Both the position numbers and the translations under genes were made by a program. From positions 1 to 64,000 of the forward strand of contig NZ_BMRC01000031.1 of the NCBI RefSeq assembly GCF_014648435.1: a stretch of DNA of 64,000 nucleotides, read 5' to 3'. This DNA comes from Nonomuraea spiralis. Its GTDB lineage: Bacteria; Actinomycetota; Actinomycetes; Streptosporangiales; Streptosporangiaceae. Below, one piece after another: positions 23,632-30,602 of this stretch. Numbering within the stretch: position 1 is the first letter of the stretch; each line of letters begins with the position of its first letter. The notes under the pieces were generated by a model that was not told the origin of the DNA, searched no databases, and saw only the letters and a program-made list of their open reading frames with translations.

Positions 23632-25250
23632 CAGCGCGCGGCCACCTTCGTCGCCCACGGGCCGACGAAGAAGTAGGGGCCGAAGCCGTCGGCGGCGACC
23701 GCCTTGCCGAACGCGGTGGCCGCCTCGCCCCACCACAGCGGCTGGTACGGCACGTCCGCCGCGGCCTTGACCAGCGCCTGGCCGAGCAGCTTGCCCCGGG
23801 CGGCGTCGTCGGTGCCCGCCTTGGCCTTGTCCAGCAGGCCGGTCACCTCGGCGTTGTCGTACTCGGCGATGTTGGTGCCGTTCTCGCCGGTGGCGCCGCC
23901 GTGCAGGAGCTGCTGGATGTACTCGGCGGGGTCGCCGGTGGTGGCGAAGTACCAGCCGAGGTAGATGCCGGAGCCGTGCTTGCCGAGGTCGGCGATCCAC
24001 TGTTCGAGCGGCACCTCCTTGACCTCCAGCGTGATGCCGATGGTCTTGAGGTTCTCGGCCAGGGTGAGCGCCGCCCGGCCGAGCTGCGGGCCGCTGCTCG
24101 GGTACGTGAGCGTGTCGGAGAACCCCTGCGGCGTGGCCGACTTCGCCAGCTCGGCCTTGGCCTGGGCCAGGTCGAAGCCGTACTGGGGGATGGACGCGTA
24201 CAGGGCGTCGACCTCTGCCTGGTCCAGCACGCCGCCCCACTGGGCCGGGTCGGGGATGGTGGCGGCGACCTTGCCGTGGCCGCGCAGGACGCTCCTGACG
24301 ACGCCCTCCCGGTCCACGGCGTGGGCGACGGCCCGGCGCACGTGCACGTCGTCCCAGGGCTTCTTGGCGGTGTTGAAGGCCAGTGTGACCAGCGAACGGT
24401 CGCCGGCGGTCAGCACCTGCGCGCCGGGCACGGCCTTCCACTGGTCGATCTGCTCGGCGGGCACGTTGAGCGCGACGTCCACGGAGTCGCCGCGCATGGC
24501 CAGCAGCCGCGTCGACTCCTCGGGGATGAAGTCGATCCTGATCTGCCGGAAGGCCGGCTTCCCGCCCCGGTAGGCGTCGTTGCGCTCCAGCGTGACGTGC
24601 GAGTCGGGGGCGAACTCGGCCACCTTGTACGGCCCCGTCCCCAGCAGCTTGCCCTCCGGCGTGCCGATGCGCTCGCCGGTGGCCTTGATGAACGCGGCGC
24701 TGGTCACCAGCAGCGTGCCGGGCGTGGGCACCCAGGCGAAGGAGGCGTCGGGGCTCTTGAGCTTGATGGTCACCTCGGCGTCGCCGGTCGCCTCGATCGT
24801 GTCCACGTTGGCGTAGGCGTAGGCGAAGGCGGTGGTCGAGCCCTTCTTGGCGTGCAGGTTCAGGCTGGCGACCACGTCCGCGGCGGTCAGCGGGCTGCCG
24901 TCGGAGAACGTCACGCCGGAGCGCAGCTTGTAGACGTAGGTGGTGGCGTCCTTCCTGGTCCACGACTCGGCCAGGGACGGCTGGAGGCTGCCGTCCGGAC
25001 CCACGCCGACCAGGGACTCCTGCACCAGGAGGGCGACGACGTAGTTCATGATGCCCGCCTCCTTGGCCGCGTCCAGCGACCCGATGGAGGAGGGCAGCGC
25101 GACCCGCAGGACGTCCAGGCTCTTCTTGGCGCCCGTCCCCTCGGGCTCGGCCGATCCGCACGCCGACAGCAGGCCGGGCAGTACGGCGAGCGCGCCCGCG
25201 AAGGCGGCAGACCGCAGGACAGAACGCCGGGAAACAGGCAGATCGGCCAC
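23631..25250 (-). CDS. Peptide-binding lipoprotein of an ABC transporter (SBP family 5)
   Basis: The 539-residue protein starts with a signal sequence containing a twin arginine (VSRRSVLRSAAFAGALAV) and the lipobox LLSAC, so it is a lipoprotein likely exported by Tat. The mature part shows SBP_bac_5 landmarks: LRSGVTFSDGSPLTAADVV, GTGPYKVAEF, LAFNTAKKPWDDVHVRRAVAHAVDR and a WWGEAATAF closing segment. It captures peptides outside the membrane and delivers them to the two permeases. It is the first gene of the operon. ATG 25250 is preceded by a 130-base region that should contain the promoter. Confidence 0.93.
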   Translation of the reverse strand: MADLPVSRRSVLRSAAFAGALAVLPGLLSACGSAEPEGTGAKKSLDVLRVALPSSIGSLDAAKEAGIMNYVVALLVQESLVGVGPDGSLQPSLAESWTRKDATTYVYKLRSGVTFSDGSPLTAADVVASLNLHAKKGSTTAFAYAYANVDTIEATGDAEVTIKLKSPDASFAWVPTPGTLLVTSAAFIKATGERIGTPEGKLLGTGPYKVAEFAPDSHVTLERNDAYRGGKPAFRQIRIDFIPEESTRLLAMRGDSVDVALNVPAEQIDQWKAVPGAQVLTAGDRSLVTLAFNTAKKPWDDVHVRRAVAHAVDREGVVRSVLRGHGKVAATIPDPAQWGGVLDQAEVDALYASIPQYGFDLAQAKAELAKSATPQGFSDTLTYPSSGPQLGRAALTLAENLKTIGITLEVKEVPLEQWIADLGKHGSGIYLGWYFATTGDPAEYIQQLLHGGATGENGTNIAEYDNAEVTGLLDKAKAGTDDAARGKLLGQALVKAAADVPYQPLWWGEAATAFGKAVAADGFGPYFFVGPWATKVAAR

Positions 25251-25380
25251 CGGGGGACCCTACTTTCACACGACCGGTTAACCCGCCTAGCTGCAGTGTC
25301 TACCGGTAAACTCCAGTTGGCACACGAGAGTATTCGCTGCCTGCGCCAGCGGTCAAACCCACTCATCGAATCGGAAATAC
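25251..25380. promoter_or_regulatory. Divergent intergenic region with GGTTAACC and TACCGGTAAA elements
   Basis: Between the peptide operon (minus) and the mycoredoxin gene (plus) lie the perfect palindrome GGTTAACC (25276-25283) and a related TACCGGTAAA (25301-25310). They share ACCGGT and are 25 bases apart. They are candidate regulator sites, for example for the XRE-cupin protein at the far end of the operon. This is inference. Confidence 0.3.
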
Positions 25381-25617
25381 ATGATCACGGTCTACAGCGC
25401 CCCCTGGTGCGGTTACTGCCACCGGCTCAAGGCGCAACTGTCCCGCGCCGGCATCCCGTACACGGAGATCGACGTGGACGAGACGCCCGGCGCCGTCGAC
25501 TTCATCGCCGAGCTGAACGGCGGCTCCTGGCTCATCCCCACCGTGCTGTTCCCGGACGGCTCCGCCCTGGTCAACCCCAGCGTCGAGCAGGTACGGACCC
25601 GCCTCAGCGCATCCTGA
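25381..25617 (+). CDS. mrx1: Mycoredoxin/glutaredoxin-like protein
   Basis: This 78-residue thioredoxin-fold protein has the catalytic WCGYCHRLK (Cys near residues 10 and 13), the cis-Pro segment IPTVLFPDGS and the NPSVEQVR C-terminus characteristic of actinobacterial mycoredoxin-1. Mrx1 reduces mycothiol mixed disulfides in the cytoplasm. Length and motif order match Mrx1 closely. It lacks a clear ribosome binding site, and the start ATG may be leaderless. Its 3' end overlaps the convergent PucR gene by 14 bases. Confidence 0.85.
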   Translation: MITVYSAPWCGYCHRLKAQLSRAGIPYTEIDVDETPGAVDFIAELNGGSWLIPTVLFPDGSALVNPSVEQVRTRLSAS

Positions 25618-27139
25618 GCGCCAGCATGAAGTCGACCCGCTCGTCCCAGGAGTTCAGCGACCTGCCGGTCAGCTCCTCGATCCGCCGAACCCGGTAGCGC
25701 AGCGTGTTGACGTGCACGTGCAGGCGCTCTGCCGTGGCCGTCCAGGAGCCCGACTCCTCCAGGTACGCCTGCAACGTCTCCAGCAGGTCCGTCTGGTTGG
25801 CCGCGTCGTACGACTCCAGCCGCCCCAGCAGCCGCGCCCGGAACGCCCGCCGCAGCTCCCCGGGGATGGCAGCCAGCAGCGTGCGGTGGGAGCTGACGTC
25901 GTCGCCGGTGACCACGCTGACCCGCTCGCCGCCCAGCGCGGCCAGCGTGAGCGCGTGCCTGGCCTCCTCGATGAGGCTGCTCAGCGCCGCCGGGCCGGTC
26001 GTCACGCTGCTCACCCCGAGCGTGATGCGGCCCTCGCCGAGCCCGGCCTCCAGGGTCCGCGCGCCCCTGAGCACGTGGTTCGTCAGCTCCTCGGCCGTGT
26101 TGCCGGCCAGCGGGACGAGCGCGAGGGCCTCGGCCGGACCGGTGGCCGTGACGATGCCGGGCGCGAGCGGCCGCAGCAGCTCGTCCAGCACCGGCACGGC
26201 GACCTCCCCGTCGCCGCCGAGCCGCGCCGACAGGGCCACGGCCACCAGGCCGTGCTCGGTCTCCACGTGCAGCGTGTGCAGGCGCGAGACCACGCCGGGC
26301 AGCGCCGCGTCGCCCGACTCCAGCAGCGTCAGGAGCTGGTCGAGCACCCGCCGCTCGATCCGCTGCGCCGCCTCCAGCCGCGAACGTTCCAGCGCCACGA
26401 GCGCGGCCAGCTCGACGATCAGGTCCTCGTTCTCGCCCTGCACCTGCTCGCCCGCGTAGGCCAGGAACCAGTTGGCGATGCGGTGGGAGGCCCCCTTGCC
26501 GACCGGGAAGACCGACAACACCGTCCCGTCCTCCTGCGTCACCATGCCCGGCAGGAAACGCGCGGTGAGGAACGTGTGCGCCAGCCGCAGCCGGGCCGCC
26601 ACGCCTAGCGGCTGGGAGCCGACGATCACCCGGCCGGTCGGCGAGAGCACCCAGCAGGGCACGTCGAGCTCGCCGGCCACCGCCGTGACGAGCTTGGTGA
26701 GGCTGCCGCCGTCGACCAGGGTGCTGGCCAGGCGCCTGCGGGCGGCGTACGCGGGCCGCGGCGGCGTCGTGCCCAGCTCGACGATCAGGGCCCGCAACAC
26801 GTGCTCGGTGACCTGGCTGAACGGCACGTCCACCGGCAGCGTGAGCAGCGGCAGCCCGGCCTCGGCGCAGGCGTCGATGAGGTCGGCCGGCGGCACCTTG
26901 AGCGCGGTGCCCGCGACCAGCGCCGCCACGTCCCCGAGGCTCCGCACGAAGTCGCGGGAGGAGGCCGGGCCGGTGTGCCAGGTCAGCTCCGTGAGCACCA
27001 GCTCGCCCGTCTTGACGAACATGGCCGGGTCGGGCAGGTCGGTCGTGGCGACACCGCGTACGCGCCGGTCGAGCAGGTCGTGCCCGGTCAGCACCTTCAG
27101 CGCGAGCTGGTCGGCCTGGAGGAGGTCCCTCAGCCGCAT
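25604..27139 (-). CDS. PucR-family transcriptional regulator
   Basis: The 511-residue protein has an N-terminal PucR purine-catabolism-type domain (about 1-125; LKVLTGHDLLDRRVRGVATTDLPDP, LVLTELTW), a central GGDEF-like region and a C-terminal PucR helix-turn-helix (about 450-511; TLQAYLEESGSWTATAERLHVHVNTLRYRV RRIEE). Family members sense purines, amines or amino acids. ATG 27139 is chosen because the PucR domain starts there; the frame runs upstream into tenA. It overlaps the end of tenA by ten bases, so the two are translationally coupled. It converges on mrx1. Confidence 0.88.
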   Translation of the reverse strand: MRLRDLLQADQLALKVLTGHDLLDRRVRGVATTDLPDPAMFVKTGELVLTELTWHTGPASSRDFVRSLGDVAALVAGTALKVPPADLIDACAEAGLPLLTLPVDVPFSQVTEHVLRALIVELGTTPPRPAYAARRRLASTLVDGGSLTKLVTAVAGELDVPCWVLSPTGRVIVGSQPLGVAARLRLAHTFLTARFLPGMVTQEDGTVLSVFPVGKGASHRIANWFLAYAGEQVQGENEDLIVELAALVALERSRLEAAQRIERRVLDQLLTLLESGDAALPGVVSRLHTLHVETEHGLVAVALSARLGGDGEVAVPVLDELLRPLAPGIVTATGPAEALALVPLAGNTAEELTNHVLRGARTLEAGLGEGRITLGVSSVTTGPAALSSLIEEARHALTLAALGGERVSVVTGDDVSSHRTLLAAIPGELRRAFRARLLGRLESYDAANQTDLLETLQAYLEESGSWTATAERLHVHVNTLRYRVRRIEELTGRSLNSWDERVDFMLALRMR

Positions 27140-27792
27140 GGCCAGCCCTCCTGGCGCCAGGCCGCGTCCCAGAACATCCACTCGTAGCGGGCCGTGGTGA
27201 GCGCGCGGTCGAGCAGCCGGTGCCGTTCCTCGCCGTCAGGTACGAGCCCGTCGAGCAGGTCGAGCACGCCGGCCACGGTCTCCTGGTAGCCCTCGCCGCC
27301 GTAGGTGTCGATCCACCAGGCGTACAGCGGGTCGGGCGAGGAACGGCCGAGCAGCGTCTCGCCGACCCGGGCGTAGATCCAGTAGCAGGGCACGATCGCG
27401 CCCAGGGCCTCGGGGAACGTCCCCAGCGAGCACGTACGCACCAGGTACGAGGTGTAGCCGACCGTGGTGGGCCCGGCGGGCGTCTTGCGCGCGTCGGCCT
27501 CGTCCAGCCCGAACGCGGCCAGCAGCTCCACCACGAGACTGTGCTCGACCTCGACGGTCATGGCGGCGTCCCCCGCGAAACGCTGCACACCGGACGGCTC
27601 GGGCGAACGCGCCGCACACGCTGCCAGCGCCCTGGCGTAGTCGGGCAGGAAGTGCGCCTCCTGCACCACGTAGTGGCGGAACGCCTCCCGGGGCAACGAC
27701 CCGTCGGTCAGCCCGGACAGGAACGGGTGGGCCAGGATCTGGTCGTACACACCGCCGACGACCTGCCACAACTCATCACGAAACCGGCTCAC
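27130..27792 (-). CDS. tenA: TenA-family thiaminase II / aminopyrimidine aminohydrolase
   Basis: The 220-residue helical protein matches TenA: FRHYVVQEAHFLPDYARAL (active-site Asp/Tyr region), AIVPCYWIYARVGETL with the catalytic Cys near 136, and the terminal YEWMFWDAAWRQEGWP. TenA hydrolyses base-degraded thiamin (amino-HMP precursors) for salvage. It lies nine bases after an acetyltransferase gene and overlaps a PucR gene by ten bases; no thiamin biosynthesis gene or TPP riboswitch is nearby. The neighbourhood therefore leaves open a related amine substrate (TenA_E/TenA_C divergence). Confidence 0.87.
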   Translation of the reverse strand: MSRFRDELWQVVGGVYDQILAHPFLSGLTDGSLPREAFRHYVVQEAHFLPDYARALAACAARSPEPSGVQRFAGDAAMTVEVEHSLVVELLAAFGLDEADARKTPAGPTTVGYTSYLVRTCSLGTFPEALGAIVPCYWIYARVGETLLGRSSPDPLYAWWIDTYGGEGYQETVAGVLDLLDGLVPDGEERHRLLDRALTTARYEWMFWDAAWRQEGWPCG

Positions 27793-27801
27793 CCGTTCAG
27801 G

Positions 27802-28275
27802 CTATCGGCGCATCACGACCCGCGGCGCCACCTCGATGCCCAGCTCGCGCTCGTGTTCCACCAGCCTGCGCAGCTCCGGGCCCCACTCCGTCTCCGGCAT
27901 CACCGCGAAGCCGTGCCGCTCGTACCAGGGGGCGTTCCACGGCACGTCCCTGAACGTCGTCAGCGTGACCGCCGGCGCGCCCACGGCCCGCGCGTGGTCG
28001 GCCACCGCCTCGACCAGCCGCCCGCCGATGCCCTGCCGCATGTTGTCGGGATGCACGGCGAGCTGGTCGAGGTGCAGGTTGCCGTCCACGTGACCGATCA
28101 GCGCGAACCCGGCCGGCGGATCGCCCTCGACGAGCACCGAGGCCGGGTCGTCCACCTCCTCGACCATGGTCGTGCCCGGCGGGAAGACGATGCCGACCTG
28201 CTCGAACAGCTTGTCGGCGGCCAGTTCCACGGAGATCAGCCCGGGAAGCTCGTCCGGGTCAGCCCATCGCACCAT
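27802..28275 (-). CDS. GNAT-family N-acetyltransferase
   Basis: The 157-residue enzyme contains motif A LDQLAVHPDNMRQGIGGRLV and motif B VTLTTFRDVPWNAPWYERHGF, the standard GNAT acetyl-CoA site. The substrate is unknown. It appears to be the first gene of a three-gene unit with tenA and the PucR regulator (nine-base gap to tenA). A link to amine or thiamin-fragment metabolism is possible but not shown. Confidence 0.85.
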   Translation of the reverse strand: MVRWADPDELPGLISVELAADKLFEQVGIVFPPGTTMVEEVDDPASVLVEGDPPAGFALIGHVDGNLHLDQLAVHPDNMRQGIGGRLVEAVADHARAVGAPAVTLTTFRDVPWNAPWYERHGFAVMPETEWGPELRRLVEHERELGIEVAPRVVMRR

Positions 28276-28337
28276 GGCGACACGGTCTCATGTTTCGGGC
28301 GGACCACGCCGCTGGTATTAGTGTTGATGATCGTAGG

Positions 28338-28409
28338 CCCGGCTGTGCGGAGCCGGGACCCTCTCCTCACGGCGTGCCCATGCCCCGTGTCCTCATGGGT
28401 CATGGGCAC
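28338..28409 (-). terminator. Two hairpins downstream of dapB
   Basis: GTGCCCATG (28374-28382) and CATGGGCAC (28401-28409) form a perfect nine-base stem with an 18-base loop 12 bases past the dapB stop. A second stem, CCCGGCT (28338-28344) with AGCCGGG (28351-28357), has a six-base loop. Together they form a plausible tandem terminator between dapB and the GNAT unit. Confidence 0.6.
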
Positions 28410-28421
28410 GTCGTGCAGCGG

Positions 28422-29159
28422 TCACAGGTCGAGCAGGGGCTCCAGGCCCACGGTGAGGCCGGGCAGCTCGCGCACCCGGCGCACGCCCAGCAGCACGCCC
28501 GGCGTGAACGCCGACCTGCTCATCGTGTCGTGCCGGATGGTGAGGATCTCGCCGTCGCCGCCGAGCAGCACCTCCTGGTGGGCGATCAGCCCGGCCAGGC
28601 GCACCGCGTGCACGTGCACACCGCCGACGTCCGCGCCGCGCGCGCCGTCGAGGGCGGTGCTGGTGGCGTCGGGCATCCCGCCGAGCCCGGCCTTCCCGCG
28701 CGCCTCGGCCACCAGCTCAGCCGTACGGCGGGCGGTGCCCGAAGGGGCGTCGGCCTTGTTCGGGTGGTGCAGCTCGATGATCTCGACGGACTCGAAGTGG
28801 CGGGCCGCCTGCTGCGCGAAGTGCATCATGAGCACGGCCGCGATGCCGAAGTTGGGAGCGATCAGGCAGTTGACGCCCGGCGACCGCTCCAGCCACCCGC
28901 GTACGGTCTCCAGCCGCCCGGCGTCGAAGCCGGTGGTGCCCACCACCGGGTGCACGCCATGGGCGATGGCCCATTCCAGGTTGCCCATGACCACGTCGGG
29001 ATGGGTGAAGTCGACCACCACCTCGGCGCCTTCGAGCCCCTCGACGGGATCGTCCTTGTCGAGCGCGGCCACCAACTCCAGGTCGTCCGCCGCCTCGACC
29101 GCCTTGCACACTTCGACGCCCACACGACCGCGCGCGCCCAGCACCCCAACCCTGATCAC
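28422..29159 (-). CDS. dapB: 4-hydroxy-tetrahydrodipicolinate reductase
   Basis: DapB reduces 4-hydroxy-tetrahydrodipicolinate with NAD(P)H in the lysine/diaminopimelate pathway. The 245-residue protein shows the Rossmann loop VLGARGRVG at residues 6-14, GTTGF, the substrate-binding IELHHPNKADAPSGTA (near 148) and the conserved ANFGIAAVLMMHFA segment. Length and order are normal. It is downstream of pnp and an M16 peptidase, a usual actinobacterial arrangement, and has its own terminator. Confidence 0.96.
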   Translation of the reverse strand: MIRVGVLGARGRVGVEVCKAVEAADDLELVAALDKDDPVEGLEGAEVVVDFTHPDVVMGNLEWAIAHGVHPVVGTTGFDAGRLETVRGWLERSPGVNCLIAPNFGIAAVLMMHFAQQAARHFESVEIIELHHPNKADAPSGTARRTAELVAEARGKAGLGGMPDATSTALDGARGADVGGVHVHAVRLAGLIAHQEVLLGGDGEILTIRHDTMSRSAFTPGVLLGVRRVRELPGLTVGLEPLLDL

Positions 29160-29244
29160 ACGCCCAACCCTATTACGCCCGCCTCCCTTGGGACGAGCCA
29201 GGTGGGAGAGACACTCGGCGAGCGCTCCCCCACCCGAAAGGACG

Positions 29245-30555
29245 TCAGGCGATGGCCTCGGAGAAGTCCTTGTCCCCGTACGGCCCGATGACGGCCAGCG
29301 TGAGCGGCCGGCTGAGGACGTCGCGGGCGACCTCCCCGATCTCGTCGGGGGTGACCGCCTCGATCCGGGCCAGCACTTCGTCCACCGACATGAGCTCTTC
29401 GTACACCAGCTCGTTCTTCCCGATCCGCGACATGCGCGACCCGGTGTCCTCCAGGCCGAGCACGAGCCCGCCCCGCATCTGGCCCTTGCCGCGCATGATC
29501 TCGTCCGCGCTGAGCCCTTCGGCCACCACGCGCGTCACCTCGTCCCGGCAGATCTTGAGCACGTCGTCGATCTTCGAGGGCAGGCAGCCCACGTAGATCC
29601 CGAACTGCCCGGTGTCGGCGTAGGCCGAGGTGTAGCTGTAGGCGGAGTAGGCCAGGCCGCGCTTCTCCCTGATCTCCTGGAAGAGCCGGGAGGACATGCC
29701 GCCCCCCAGCGCGGCGTTGAGCACGCCGAGCGCGAACCTGCGGTCGTCGGTCCTGGACATGCCGGTCGTGCCGAGCACCAGGTTGGCCTGCTCGGTCGGC
29801 CGGTCCAGCACCCTGACCCCGGAACGGGTCTCGGCGCCGGGCCCGCTGGTGCGCGGCGGGGCGAACTCGTAGGCCCCCTCCAGCGCGCCCGCCCGCTCGT
29901 ACGCGCGGGCGACCAGCTCGACGACCTCCTCGTGCCGCACGTTCCCCGCCACCGAGACCACGGTGGTACGCGGCCGGTAGTAGCGGTGGTAGTACTCCGC
30001 GATGCGCTCGCGGCCCAGGGCGTTGATCGACTCGACCGTGCCCAGGATGGGCCGGCCGATCGGCGAGTCGCCGTAGAGCGCGGCCGCGAACTGCTCGTGC
30101 ACCACGTCGGACGGGTCGTCGTCGTGCATGGCGATCTCTTCCAGGATCACCCCGCGCTCGGACTCGACGTCCTCCTCCGTGATCAGCGAGCTGGTCACCA
30201 CATCGGCGAGGACGTCCACCGCGACCGGCAGGTCCTCGTCGAGGACCCGCGCGTAGTAGCAGGTGTACTCCTTGGCGGTGAAGGCGTTGATCTCGCCGCC
30301 GATGCCCTCGATGGAGGCCGAGATCTCCATCGCGTCCCGCGTGGGCGTGCCCTTGAACAGCAGGTGTTCGAGGAAGTGGGTGGCCCCCATGTGCTCGGGG
30401 GCCTCGTCACGCGACCCGATGCCGACCCACATGCCGACCGCGACGCTGCGCACGGTCGGCATGGTCTCGGTCACCACACGCAGGCCGCCCGGCAGGACGG
30501 TACGCCTGACGACTCCGGCTCCGTCCTTGCCGGGGTGCAGCGTGGTGGTCGTCAC
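29245..30555 (-). CDS. M16-family zinc metallopeptidase (pitrilysin-like)
   Basis: The 436-residue protein carries the inverted zinc motif HFLEH (near residue 63) with a downstream Glu in GVILEEIAMHDD, followed by the second, non-catalytic M16 domain (ALGGGMSSRLFQEIREKRGLAYS). Such peptidases are conserved next to pnp in actinobacteria, though the physiological substrate is not established. GTG 30555 is preferred because AGGAGG lies six bases upstream; GTG 30606, which overlaps the pnp stop (GTGA), would add 17 residues without a ribosome binding site of its own. Confidence 0.9.
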   Translation of the reverse strand: MTTTTLHPGKDGAGVVRRTVLPGGLRVVTETMPTVRSVAVGMWVGIGSRDEAPEHMGATHFLEHLLFKGTPTRDAMEISASIEGIGGEINAFTAKEYTCYYARVLDEDLPVAVDVLADVVTSSLITEEDVESERGVILEEIAMHDDDPSDVVHEQFAAALYGDSPIGRPILGTVESINALGRERIAEYYHRYYRPRTTVVSVAGNVRHEEVVELVARAYERAGALEGAYEFAPPRTSGPGAETRSGVRVLDRPTEQANLVLGTTGMSRTDDRRFALGVLNAALGGGMSSRLFQEIREKRGLAYSAYSYTSAYADTGQFGIYVGCLPSKIDDVLKICRDEVTRVVAEGLSADEIMRGKGQMRGGLVLGLEDTGSRMSRIGKNELVYEELMSVDEVLARIEAVTPDEIGEVARDVLSRPLTLAVIGPYGDKDFSEAIA

Positions 30556-30602
30556 GAGGCCTCCTCCTGCGTCGGTGGTGCCGAGATTTGTGGTTGACCC
30601 GC

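Noticed and set aside
21745..25269. A 1174-codon open frame that appears to fuse a long N-terminus to the S9 peptidase
   Set aside because: Its first half is the wrong frame of the binding-protein gene; the real peptidase starts at 23631.
27793..27801. TPP riboswitch before tenA
   Set aside because: Only nine bases separate tenA from the preceding gene, leaving no room.
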